Shown: positions 9,284-17,279 of the stretch, one piece after another
Position numbering within the stretch: position 1 is the first letter of the stretch
Layout of the letters: each line of letters starts with the position of its first letter
Assembly: GCF_014218355.1 (NCBI RefSeq)
Contig: NZ_AP023368.1
Span: 248,001-312,000, forward strand
Direction of reading: 5' to 3'
DNA from: Anaerocolumna chitinilytica
GTDB taxonomy: Bacteria; Bacillota; Clostridia; Lachnospirales; Lachnospiraceae
Length of the DNA: 64,000 bases
The notes under the pieces: generated by a model
Told to the model about the DNA's origin: nothing
Databases searched by the model: none
The model's input: the letters and a program-made list of their open reading frames with translations, nothing else
Position numbers and translations under genes: made by a program

Positions 9284-10564
9284 ATGACAATACATATCGT
9301 GAGCCCAAATGAAACCATCCAGTCAATTGCAGAATATTATGGAATTACAGAAGATAAGCTTATAGAGGATAATGGACTTGACAGCGCAGATAAATTAATT
9401 GTAGGCCAATCCTTGGTTATTGTTAAACCGGAAATAACTTATACAGTGAAAGAGGGAGACACCTTAAGGGATATAGCCGATGCTTTTCAGGTATCACTTA
9501 TAGAATTATTAGCCAATAATCCCTATCTTTCGGAACGAGAATTCCTATATCCGGGGGATATCCTTGTTATTCGATATGAGAAGAGAGGGACCATCACAAC
9601 ACATGGTAATACTGTTCCTAACATTGACAAAACTACACTTAGAAAAACCCTGCCATATCTGACCTACATCTCTGTCTTGAACTACACGGCTGCAAAGGAT
9701 GGGGGTATTATATCATACTATGATGATTCAGAAATAGTGCAAATAGCAAAAGCGTATGGCGTAGCTCCGCTAATGTTGTTAACTACCCTTACAATACAAG
9801 GAGAAGCTAATATCATTGCGGATTTTGAAGTGCTTTTGAACGAAGAGTTCCAAAGGAAGCAGATAGATAACATTCTGGTTATATTGAAGGAAAAAGGTTA
9901 CTTTGGCCTGAACCTCTCTCTTCAATATATTAGCTTATCCAATATCCAACTGTATGAAAGCTATTTTGCCAATGTCACCAACAGGTTGAACAGTGAGGGT
10001 TTCCAAGTATTTGTTACAATTAACCCTAATATAAATGAATCAAGCAATGAAGTAAGTTTCCAAAAAGTAGATTACTCCATCATAAATAGATTAGCTCAAA
10101 ATATTATATTTTCAAGTTATGAATGGGCATTTAATATCAATCCCCCTTCACCTATTACATCTATTAATAAAACAGAAATGTTTTTGAATTATGTTTTAAA
10201 CTATATACCACCTGATAAAATAATTATTGGTATAGCGACCTTGGGCTATGATTGGGAACTGCCTTATGTGGCTGGCATATCTAATGTAAATGTTATTTCT
10301 TTTGATAATGTAAATGATTTGGCAAGTAATAATAAGGTAGGTATTCATTATGATGACCTGTCACAAACTCCTTATTTTACGTATACTACGAATAACCAAA
10401 TCAATCATGCAGTATGGTTTATCAACGCCCAAACCATTAATGCAACACTGGAGTTGGTGTCAAAGTATCATTTAAAAGGAATAAGTGTATGGAATATTAC
10501 TGTTTATAATCCTCAGTTGTGGCTGATTATAAATGCGGAATATGCGATAGAAAAAGTGCTATAG
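9284..10564 (+). CDS. LysM protein with degenerate GH18 domain (YaaH/SleL-like)
   Basis: Residues 1-47 and 52-97 are two LysM peptidoglycan-binding modules (IHIVSPNETIQSIAEYYGI; TYTVKEGDTLRDIADAF). Residues 120-426 align with the GH18 domain of the spore cortex N-acetylglucosaminidases YaaH/SleL, including PPDKIIIGIATLGYDWELPYV. The active-site strand, normally GLNIDFEY or similar, reads GLNLSLQY at 208-215. Ser212 replaces the essential Asp and Gln214 the catalytic acid Glu. The loop after SYEW and the terminal barrel strand SVWNI are also changed. There is no signal peptide, as in spore-coat paralogues made in the mother cell. It is most likely a non-catalytic spore or wall-binding protein. 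AAAGGAG precedes the ATG. Confidence 0.85.
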   Translation: MTIHIVSPNETIQSIAEYYGITEDKLIEDNGLDSADKLIVGQSLVIVKPEITYTVKEGDTLRDIADAFQVSLIELLANNPYLSEREFLYPGDILVIRYEKRGTITTHGNTVPNIDKTTLRKTLPYLTYISVLNYTAAKDGGIISYYDDSEIVQIAKAYGVAPLMLLTTLTIQGEANIIADFEVLLNEEFQRKQIDNILVILKEKGYFGLNLSLQYISLSNIQLYESYFANVTNRLNSEGFQVFVTINPNINESSNEVSFQKVDYSIINRLAQNIIFSSYEWAFNINPPSPITSINKTEMFLNYVLNYIPPDKIIIGIATLGYDWELPYVAGISNVNVISFDNVNDLASNNKVGIHYDDLSQTPYFTYTTNNQINHAVWFINAQTINATLELVSKYHLKGISVWNITVYNPQLWLIINAEYAIEKVL

Positions 10565-10604
10565 AAAGGACCGCGCATGAAGTTTGCGCAGGATTAAGAA
10601 ATCT

Positions 10605-11177
10605 ATGAAAATATATGATATATCCCAGGAAGTATTTACGAGTGTTGTGTTTCCCGGGGATGAAAAACCCTCCTTTGTCAGGAACAGCTCTATGGAAAAA
10701 GGAGATGTCTGTAACGTTACGATACTGACCATGTGTGCTCACAACGGTACTCATATGGATGCACCTTTTCATTTTGTCAGAGAAGGCAAGACGATAGAAG
10801 AGCTGGATCTTTATCACTGTGTGGGAGATTGTACATTAAAAGCTTTCGAGAAACAGCCAACGGCAGAAGAGTTAAACGAGGTATTAAAACACAGCCGGAA
10901 AAAGGTTATCTTAAAAGGCCCCGTTACCATCACGATGGAGCTTGCTAAGTGCATTCTTGAATATAATCTGGAGCTTATCGGAGTGGAGAGCCAGAGTGTT
11001 GCACCCATGGAGGCACCCAGAGAAGTTCATGTAGAGCTATTAGAGAAAGAAGTAGTTCTGCTGGAGGGACTCAAACTGGATGAAGTAGAAGAAGGCGAAT
11101 ATTTTCTCGTTGCTGCTCCCCTTAAGCTAGGCGGCAGTGACGGTGCGCCTGTAAGAGCAATCTTATTGGATAAGTAA
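10605..11177 (+). CDS. Cyclase family protein (kynurenine-formamidase-like)
   Basis: A 190-residue metal-dependent hydrolase of the cyclase/KynB fold. The metal-binding signature HNGTHMDAPFHF lies near residue 46, and a later Glu-rich segment LLEGLKLDEVEEGEYFLVAAPLKLGGSDGAPVRAIL matches the C-terminal half. Relatives hydrolyse N-formylkynurenine, isatin or related amides; no tryptophan catabolic gene is nearby, so the substrate is open. The ATG at 10605 is chosen over an in-frame TTG seven codons earlier because homologues start with MKIYDIS-like sequence. It follows the LysM gene by 40 bases and may share its transcript. Confidence 0.8.
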   Translation: MKIYDISQEVFTSVVFPGDEKPSFVRNSSMEKGDVCNVTILTMCAHNGTHMDAPFHFVREGKTIEELDLYHCVGDCTLKAFEKQPTAEELNEVLKHSRKKVILKGPVTITMELAKCILEYNLELIGVESQSVAPMEAPREVHVELLEKEVVLLEGLKLDEVEEGEYFLVAAPLKLGGSDGAPVRAILLDK

Positions 11178-11361
11178 AGTGAAAAGGAAAGATTAATCAA
11201 TAAGTGGCTGTGAGACTCTTGCACAATCATAAAGCAGGATTAAAATGGACAGGCTGATAGTATGGCAGGACTTTCTGGCACCAATGAAAGTCTGCTGAAG
11301 ATATCATGGTTGAAATGCGGATAATACAGCAGATAAGTGATTAATTACAGGAGGATAAAAA

Positions 11362-12390
11362 GTGGATACCATGGAATTTATTGTTGAAACATTAAAGGAG
11401 CTTGTTAATATACCAAGTCCCTCAGGGTATACAAAGGAAGTAATGAAATATGTTGAAAAGAAAGCATTAGAATTTCATTATCAATGTGAATACAGCAAGA
11501 AGGGCGGTTTAATCATATCAGTTCCCGGTCAGGAGGAGGATACGCTTGGGTTATCTGCACATGTGGATACGTTAGGAGCTATGGTACGTTCTATTTCCTC
11601 TAATGGTCTTCTAAGATTCACCCTGGTAGGTGGGTTTACTCTTCAAAGCGTTGAAGGAAGCTATTGCAAGATACATACCAGAGAAGGTAAGACGTATACA
11701 GGAACAATTCTGTCCAAGAGTCCGTCCGTCCACACCTATGATGATGCAAGGACCTTGGAGAGAAGTGAAAAGAATATGGAGATAAGGATTGATGAACAGG
11801 TAAAAAGCAAGGAAGATGTACTTGCACTTGGTATTAATACAGGTGACTATGTCAGCTTTGATCCTAATTTTGAATACACAAATTCAGGCTTTATCAAATC
11901 CAGGCATTTGGATGACAAAGCTTCTGTAGCCGTTCTGCTTGGACTTTTAAAGGATATGCACGAGGAAGAGGTTGTTCCAAGAAAGAATTTAAAACTTGTA
12001 ATCAGTAACTATGAAGAGGTTGGTTTTGGTGCAAGCTGGCTTCCGTCCGACATCAGCGAATTCATTGCAGTGGATATGGGAGCCTTGGGTGAGGATTTAA
12101 ATGGCAGTGAATATGCCGTATCCATCTGTGCTAAGGATTCTGCAGGTCCGTATGATTACGAATTGACTACAAAGTTAATTAACCTTGCAAACCGTTTCGG
12201 CATTGATTTTGCCGTTGATATCTTTCCACATTATGGTTCTGATGTATCCGCAGCTCTCAGAGGTGGAAATAACATCAGAGGCGCTTTAATAGGACAAGGA
12301 GTTCATGCTTCTCATGGAATGGAGCGGACACATATTAAGGGCTTGGAAAACACTTTAAAACTTTTGGAGAAGTTTATAATCGAAAAATAG
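11362..12390 (+). CDS. M42-family metallo-aminopeptidase
   Basis: A 342-residue cytoplasmic aminopeptidase of the M42 (glutamyl aminopeptidase/TET) family, which forms dodecameric shells and trims peptides. Visible metal-site motifs are SAHVDTLGAMV (first His/Asp), RHLDDKASVAVLLG (bridging Asp), NYEEVGFGAS (catalytic Glu), VDMGALGED and the terminal QGVHASHGMERTH. The start is GTG at 11362 with GGAGG six bases upstream; an ATG three codons later is the alternative. Its last 17 bases overlap the end of the convergent S8 peptidase gene. Confidence 0.93.
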   Translation: MDTMEFIVETLKELVNIPSPSGYTKEVMKYVEKKALEFHYQCEYSKKGGLIISVPGQEEDTLGLSAHVDTLGAMVRSISSNGLLRFTLVGGFTLQSVEGSYCKIHTREGKTYTGTILSKSPSVHTYDDARTLERSEKNMEIRIDEQVKSKEDVLALGINTGDYVSFDPNFEYTNSGFIKSRHLDDKASVAVLLGLLKDMHEEEVVPRKNLKLVISNYEEVGFGASWLPSDISEFIAVDMGALGEDLNGSEYAVSICAKDSAGPYDYELTTKLINLANRFGIDFAVDIFPHYGSDVSAALRGGNNIRGALIGQGVHASHGMERTHIKGLENTLKLLEKFIIEK

Positions 12391-14110
12391 AGTTTTCCTG
12401 AACGCTTATGATAGAGTTGATTACACTTCCCATTTGATTAATATCGACAACGCCATAACCCCAGTCTGGATTCGGGTAGGACTCATTCGGCCTTCTGGTT
12501 GCACTCTGGGTAATAATTTTCTTTAACAGGGCATTGCTCATTTGAGGAAAGTTGCCGTTAGTAATGCCCCATTCCAGCAAAAGAGCCAGTACACCTGCTA
12601 TATAGGAGGAGGACACACTGGTGCCGGTTACCCGGATGAATTGATTATTTAGATATGGGCTGAGGACATTAACGCCGGGGGCGGTAATATCTGGTTTAGG
12701 CATATTAGTTATAGTATTTCCCTTACTGGCATAATAGTAGAGAGTATTGTTGGCAGGATTGTAGGCGGTTGCACATATCAGACTTACGTTATTTCCGGGA
12801 GCGACTATGGTGGTATTGTTATTTGGCTCTACAAATGTTGTCCCGTATGTTAAAAAGTTGTGGATGGGCAGCCAGAAATGAAAACGCATAGGCAGGTCAC
12901 CTTTGATACCATATACATAGAAATGCCATTGTCCCGGAATTGGTTTGTTGAATCTTAAAACAATAAACTGCTCAGTGGAATAGGGTTCCTTTATCTGGCT
13001 GTCTGCAATAATAGTCATATTCTCAAGGGAATAGAGAATGCTGTTATTGGTGGTAGGGGGTATCCTGGTAATAAAACCTCCGTCGGGAGTATATACATCA
13101 ATCCAGAACCAGTTCGGAGCAGTTCCCCAGAACTGCATAGTAAAGCCATAGGTATTTTCAGCGATATTTAACACTACATCGTCAAAAGAAGCCGGCGGTT
13201 TAATATTGCCATAGTAATGACTTCCCCGGTTGCCTTCATTACCTGCTGATACGACAACAGCTCTTCCTTTTATTTCACTCACTGTTGCCAATAATCTGCT
13301 TAAGAAACGATTCCCTGTATGGTCACTTTGGCTGGTACCAACACCCAAACAGATAACAAGTGGTTTATTTACGGACAAAGCTAACTCATGGAGGTAGATA
13401 ACGCCGCTGATAATATCATTTTCCTGGAAACAAATGGAATCCGGAGGAATAGAAAAAAAGCTCTTTATATATTCCTTTGCCGGCTTTAATTTTACCACAG
13501 CGAAGGTAACATTGTCAGCGACACCGGAAAAACCATATTCAGCGTTCTTTGATCCGCCGGAGACGCCGGCTAGTATGGTGCCATGGCCGATTACATCCAT
13601 GCTTGGTACTATTTCCAGAGGATTTACTGATTTTAAAGCTTTGTTAATGGTCTCATTATTATATTCCGTTCCATAGAGAAACCTGGTAGGATTATTTTGA
13701 TTTTCGATACTTTGGTCCCAAATAGACAGAATTCTGCTGGTGCCATCCTCTTTTAAAAAGGCTTTATTTCTGTAATCAATTCCGGTATCGATAAATCCAA
13801 TCAGGACATCTTTGCCGGTATAACCATCATCTGCCTTGAATGAAACTGGAAGGTTTTTCAGATTATAATCATAAGAATCAGGATTTGAGGTTAACAGACC
13901 AAAGCAAGCCGGAATACTGCTGAAGCCAAATCTATGAATGCTGTCAAAGGTCATATTCTCAACCGGAATATGAATAACTGACAGATTATTAAAATTCAGG
14001 CTTACAGAAGCATCAGGATAGGCATTTAAGATGGCAGCACGGGCATCATCGTTGGTAATAAAATCAGCATATTTTTCGCTTACTATTTTAAACCGTTCAG
14101 CTTCGGTCAT
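12374..14110 (-). CDS. S8 subtilisin-family peptidase (Csp-like)
   Basis: A 578-residue subtilase with no signal peptide. The catalytic triad is complete: Asp in LIGFIDTGIDY (about 107), His in DVIGHGTILAGVSGG (about 175), and Ser in GTSVSSSYIAGVLALL near residue 520. The oxyanion Asn is in VVSAGNEGNRG. A long insertion between Asn and Ser (about 310-480) forms the jelly-roll region seen in clostridial CspA/B/C germination proteases. The N-terminal 95 residues resemble their prodomain. A role in spore germination is plausible given the LysM spore-type gene 2 kb away, but several such proteases occur in Lachnospiraceae with unknown roles. AGAGGTAG lies before the start. Confidence 0.87.
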   Translation of the reverse strand: MTEAERFKIVSEKYADFITNDDARAAILNAYPDASVSLNFNNLSVIHIPVENMTFDSIHRFGFSSIPACFGLLTSNPDSYDYNLKNLPVSFKADDGYTGKDVLIGFIDTGIDYRNKAFLKEDGTSRILSIWDQSIENQNNPTRFLYGTEYNNETINKALKSVNPLEIVPSMDVIGHGTILAGVSGGSKNAEYGFSGVADNVTFAVVKLKPAKEYIKSFFSIPPDSICFQENDIISGVIYLHELALSVNKPLVICLGVGTSQSDHTGNRFLSRLLATVSEIKGRAVVVSAGNEGNRGSHYYGNIKPPASFDDVVLNIAENTYGFTMQFWGTAPNWFWIDVYTPDGGFITRIPPTTNNSILYSLENMTIIADSQIKEPYSTEQFIVLRFNKPIPGQWHFYVYGIKGDLPMRFHFWLPIHNFLTYGTTFVEPNNNTTIVAPGNNVSLICATAYNPANNTLYYYASKGNTITNMPKPDITAPGVNVLSPYLNNQFIRVTGTSVSSSYIAGVLALLLEWGITNGNFPQMSNALLKKIITQSATRRPNESYPNPDWGYGVVDINQMGSVINSIISVQENSIFRL

Positions 14111-14183
14111 ATGGCTACCTCTAAGAACTATTTATTCTATTTATATGAATAAAGCAGAGAGAACGGAACTAAAAAATTGAAAC

Positions 14184-15041
14184 TTAATGAATTGATTTCT
14201 TTTTATATTTCTTTCCGGCAACTTCGATGCTTCCGATGGTAACCAAAGCATCATTGTCAAAAGAATGTACAATATTCTTGATTTTTGCAATTTCCAGACG
14301 GGAAACCACTACATAGATTACATTGGTAGAAAGTCTTGAGAAACCTCCCTGGCCATTTAAAAGGGTAACACCTCTTCCTAATCTGTCTATAATCGCAGAA
14401 GTGATGTCTTCGTTTCTATCGGATACTATCATAACTGCCTTCGATTCGTCCAGTCCTTCCACTACAATATCAATCATCTTAAAAGCTATAAAATATGCTA
14501 CAAGTGAATACATAGCCCTGTCCCAGCCATAGATAAAGCCAGCACCGCTAAGGATAAAGAAGTTAAAGAACATTACAATCTGGCCGATGGAGAAGCTGAC
14601 CTTCTTGTCCAGAATAATTGCTACAATTTCTGTACCGTCTAAAGAACCGCCTGCACGGATAATCAGACCTACGCCGGTTCCGTTAATAATGCCGCCAAAT
14701 ATTGCAGCCAGAAAAATATCATGGGTAACACCCGGTATCGGATGAAGGATAGAAACGCCGATGGAAAGGCAGATTACTGCAAAGGCAGTGGAGAGTACAA
14801 AGGTTTTTCCTATTTGCTTATAGCCGATAAGAAAGAAGGGGAAGTTAAGTGCAAAGGTAAAGAGACCCAGAGGAAGACCGGACAGGTAGCTGCTGATAAT
14901 TGATAAGCCTATGATACCGCCGTCAATGATATTATTTGGTATTAAGAAAATTTCAAGCCCAATGGAGGAGAAACAGGCACCGGTTATAATCATTAAAATC
15001 CGAAAGACCGTCGACAGGTAGTTGTGTTTGTTTTGAATCAT
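14184..15041 (-). CDS. YitT family membrane protein
   Basis: A 285-residue membrane protein with five or six hydrophobic segments (DUF161/YitT_membrane, about 10-200) and a C-terminal soluble DUF2179 domain (about 205-280, ending RLEIAKIKNIVHSFDNDALVTIGSIEVAGKKYKKK). GGSLDGTEIVA in the membrane part is characteristic. The molecular function of the family is not established. GGGAGG lies eight bases before the ATG. It is 73 bases downstream of the S8 peptidase gene start on the same strand. Confidence 0.9.
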   Translation of the reverse strand: MIQNKHNYLSTVFRILMIITGACFSSIGLEIFLIPNNIIDGGIIGLSIISSYLSGLPLGLFTFALNFPFFLIGYKQIGKTFVLSTAFAVICLSIGVSILHPIPGVTHDIFLAAIFGGIINGTGVGLIIRAGGSLDGTEIVAIILDKKVSFSIGQIVMFFNFFILSGAGFIYGWDRAMYSLVAYFIAFKMIDIVVEGLDESKAVMIVSDRNEDITSAIIDRLGRGVTLLNGQGGFSRLSTNVIYVVVSRLEIAKIKNIVHSFDNDALVTIGSIEVAGKKYKKKSIH

Positions 15042-15136
15042 CCATTATCCTCCCAAAATACACGTTTATTTTTATTTTAGCATAGGGAAAATGGCATGAC
15101 AAGAAAAAGGTGATAGAAAATAATGACATGTATATA

Positions 15137-15163
15137 GGGGGGGTAATGGGGGCGTAATGGGGG
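15137..15163 (+). repeat. G-tract repeat, possible G-quadruplex
   Basis: Runs of seven, five and five G (15137-15143, 15148-15152, 15159-15163) are spaced by TAAT and CGTAAT; the 11-bp unit GTAATGGGGGC is present twice. The first run is long enough to supply two tracts, so an intramolecular G-quadruplex is possible. This is striking in an AT-rich genome. Confidence 0.6.
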
Positions 15164-15168
15164 CGTAC

Positions 15169-15401
15169 GATGACACGGAGGTTTGCTTCTGAATTTTGTT
15201 CTCAAGAACCCTTATTCCACTATAGCGCCAGAAGCTGCTACCGGAAGGTAGAACAGTGCCAAACTCGCGGTGAAGTAATTGGTTGTGTGTATTCTTTGAC
15301 GCTCAAACAGTGGCACTGTTTTACCTGGTAACATCTTCTGCCGCTTAAGTGTCATAAGGGACCTTTCGAGACAAAATTCAAAAGCAAACCTCCGTGTCAT
15401 C
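15169..15401. repeat. 233-bp imperfect palindrome, MITE-like
   Basis: Two arms of about 91-93 bases pair at roughly 80% identity around a loop of about 45 bases. The outer 20 bases GATGACACGGAGGTTTGCTT match exactly at both ends. Further paired blocks are GAATTTTGT, CCCTTAT, CAGAAG and AACAGTGCCA. The element could be a miniature inverted-repeat element or specify a long RNA hairpin. A short open frame across it is a by-product of the repeat. Confidence 0.75.
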
Positions 15402-15495
15402 TGTTCAATCATTGTTTTTCCTAAAGTAATGCAATTACATAGATAATATTAGTAGAAGGTTTTAGGGGAACCTTGACATCTGAAGAAGTAAAGAT

Positions 15496-15670
15496 AGCAG
15501 ATGAATACTTGTGATATTATAGCGGATGAATAATTGTGATTATAGTATCAGATGAATAATTGTGATTATGATAGCAGATGAATACTTGTGATTATAATAG
15601 CAGATGAATACTTGTGATTATAATAGCAGATGAATACTTTTTGATTAAAATAGCAGATGAAATCTTGGGA
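15496..15670. repeat. 26-bp tandem repeat array, about 6.7 copies
   Basis: Units beginning AGCAGATGAATACTTGTGAT repeat at 15496, 15521, 15547, 15573, 15599 and 15625, with a partial copy at 15652. Copies at 15573 and 15599 are identical and the outer ones diverge. The array ends two bases before the stop codon of the next minus-strand gene, so it forms that gene's immediate 3' flank. No unique spacers are present. Confidence 0.9.
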
Positions 15671-15672
15671 AG

Positions 15673-16281
15673 CTAGAAAAGAGGCTGTTGGTGTTCATAG
15701 AGATACTTATTAGCAGCCGTATATACTTTCACATGGAGTATTATCTTTTCGTATTTTTCGTAGTCTATGTCCCAGAAGTAGTTTTCTGAAGTACGAAGTA
15801 TTGTACCTTTCTTTTCATCAGTAAAAGCTGCTTCAGAGATGAGATTGCCGTTGGGGGCGTTTAATGATAGATGAATGATATTGTCATTATTAGAAAAATA
15901 AGTATGATAGAAAAGGTACATGGATTTTAAGTCTTTTATTAAGATACATTGGTCTATGTGTATTATGTTCTTCCCATCAGCTTTCTTGTGCTTACCCTTT
16001 AAGATAAGGTTGTGCTTCGTGACTTCCTTCAGAGATACGTCAGATGGTAAGGTATTATCTAAGCCCAGTTTTTTTACTGCACTTTTTGTTAGGGAGTAGT
16101 CTTCAAAATTACGAGGTGCCTCAAAAGCAGAGGCGATGCTATAGGTTAGACTTTCTCCGTTTCCTTTATTATATCCGTGAGCAACGGTTAATCTTTTTAA
16201 ACAACTATAGTTGGTTGCTATAGAGATAGTGGCAAGCAGTAGAAGAGCTAGACTTACTATCATAGGCATTCTTTTTTTCAT
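15673..16281 (-). CDS. Hypothetical membrane-anchored extracytoplasmic protein
   Basis: A 202-residue protein not recognised as any family. A hydrophobic N-terminal segment (8-24, PMIVSLALLLLATISIA) after MKKR looks like a signal anchor. The rest is soluble, with basic patches (LKGKHKKADGK) and aromatic-rich beta-like stretches (SMYLFYHTYFSNND, NYFWDIDYEKYEKIILHVKVYT). AGGAGAG lies upstream of the ATG. It stands alone, divergent from the response regulator gene 216 bases away, and its 3' end abuts the tandem array. Confidence 0.65.
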   Translation of the reverse strand: MKKRMPMIVSLALLLLATISIATNYSCLKRLTVAHGYNKGNGESLTYSIASAFEAPRNFEDYSLTKSAVKKLGLDNTLPSDVSLKEVTKHNLILKGKHKKADGKNIIHIDQCILIKDLKSMYLFYHTYFSNNDNIIHLSLNAPNGNLISEAAFTDEKKGTILRTSENYFWDIDYEKYEKIILHVKVYTAANKYLYEHQQPLF

Positions 16282-16497
16282 GATTCTCTCCTTTTAGGTA
16301 GAATGAAAGGAAATAATTACCATTAGTGTAAATTAATATTATTATGTAAAGGAAAAAAAGTAAAGGTTTTATTCAGGTAATTCAAACTAATTTTCTTTGG
16401 AAATACAGATGTGTTATAATTGGTAAAAGAAAAATACAAATAAAATTCATGGAAACCTGCAGTTCAAATAAACGAAAGACGATAGATGGAGATAGGA

Positions 16498-17178
16498 ATG
16501 AGCAGAATATTAATTGTAGAAGATAATAAGGATGTTAATTTTATGCTTGCTGAGACCTTGTCGGAAGCTGGATATGAGGTATGCCCGGCATATACGGGTA
16601 TTGAGGGAGTACAAAAGATGAAGGAGGAAGAGTTCGAGCTTATCCTGCTTGATATTATGCTTCCCTACAAAAGTGGTGATATGGTATTACAGGAGATACG
16701 AGCCTTTTCCGATGTGCCGGTTATTATTATATCAGCGAAGGATATGGTACATACGAAGATTGATCTGCTGAGGTTGGGAGCGGATGATTACATAACAAAA
16801 CCATTTGATCTGGGTGAAGTATCAGCAAGAGTTGAGACACTGCTTAGACGAATCCATCGGCAAAAAGATAAAGAACAGAGATATGAATTCAAAGAACTTT
16901 CTTTGGATAGCAATGGGAAACATTTCTATGTGAAGGGTCAGGAAGTAGAGCTGACTGCCAAGGAATATCTTATTATGGAGCTTTTCCTTAAGAATCAGGA
17001 CAAAGTATTTACCAGAGCGAAACTATATGAAACAATCTGGGAGGAAGAGTATCTTGGAGATGATAATACGATAAAAACGCATATCAGTAATTTAAGAAAT
17101 AAAATAAAACATGCAGATACAGCAAAGGAGTACATAGAGACTGTCTGGGGGCTCGGATACCGGTTAAATAAAAAATAA
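16498..17178 (+). CDS. OmpR/PhoB-family response regulator
   Basis: A 226-residue response regulator. The receiver domain (1-115) carries the acidic pair EDNKD, the phospho-acceptor Asp in ELILLDIMLP and the lysine in DDYITKPF. The C-terminal winged helix (about 130-226) has LTAKEYLIMELFLKNQDKVFTRAKLYETIW and YIETVWGLGYRLNKK. The ATG at 16498 follows GGAGATAGGA. It heads a four-gene set: regulator, ABC ATPase, ABC permease and histidine kinase, the arrangement of peptide-antibiotic sensing and detoxification modules in Firmicutes. Confidence 0.93.
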   Translation: MSRILIVEDNKDVNFMLAETLSEAGYEVCPAYTGIEGVQKMKEEEFELILLDIMLPYKSGDMVLQEIRAFSDVPVIIISAKDMVHTKIDLLRLGADDYITKPFDLGEVSARVETLLRRIHRQKDKEQRYEFKELSLDSNGKHFYVKGQEVELTAKEYLIMELFLKNQDKVFTRAKLYETIWEEEYLGDDNTIKTHISNLRNKIKHADTAKEYIETVWGLGYRLNKK

Positions 17179-17223
17179 GTGCAAGTTATTTTATCTCTTT
17201 CTTATCGATAGCCTTTCTTTTCT

Positions 17224-17243
17224 TAACCTTTTCTAAACCTTTA
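17224..17243 (+). promoter_or_regulatory. Candidate response-regulator binding direct repeat
   Basis: TAACCTTTTC (17224-17233) is followed directly by TAAACCTTTA (17234-17243), a 10-bp-phased direct repeat of the kind bound by OmpR-family dimers. It lies 37 bases before the ABC ATPase start, so the regulator may activate the transporter from here. Confidence 0.4.
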
Positions 17244-17279
17244 TCGGATAAACTAATGCTAGAAAGGATGTGTGAGGAT

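Larger units (their letters stand above)
15042..15672. other. Gene-free repetitive stretch
   Basis: No credible gene lies in these 631 bases between two minus-strand genes. They hold a G-tract repeat (15137-15163), a long imperfect palindrome (15169-15401), a small hairpin AAGGTT/AACCTT (15456-15475) and a 26-bp tandem array (15496-15670). Each is described separately. Confidence 0.8.

Noticed and set aside
15169..15401. Palindrome considered as an integron attC site
   Set aside because: It is far longer than typical attC sites, no GTTRRRY core or integrase gene is seen, and no cassette gene is attached.
15212..15412. Minus-strand 66-codon open frame inside the long palindrome
   Set aside because: No ribosome site; the frame is a by-product of the inverted repeat and has no recognisable domain.
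15496..15670. Repeats considered as a CRISPR array
   Set aside because: The 26-bp units follow each other directly without unique spacers, and no cas gene is nearby.
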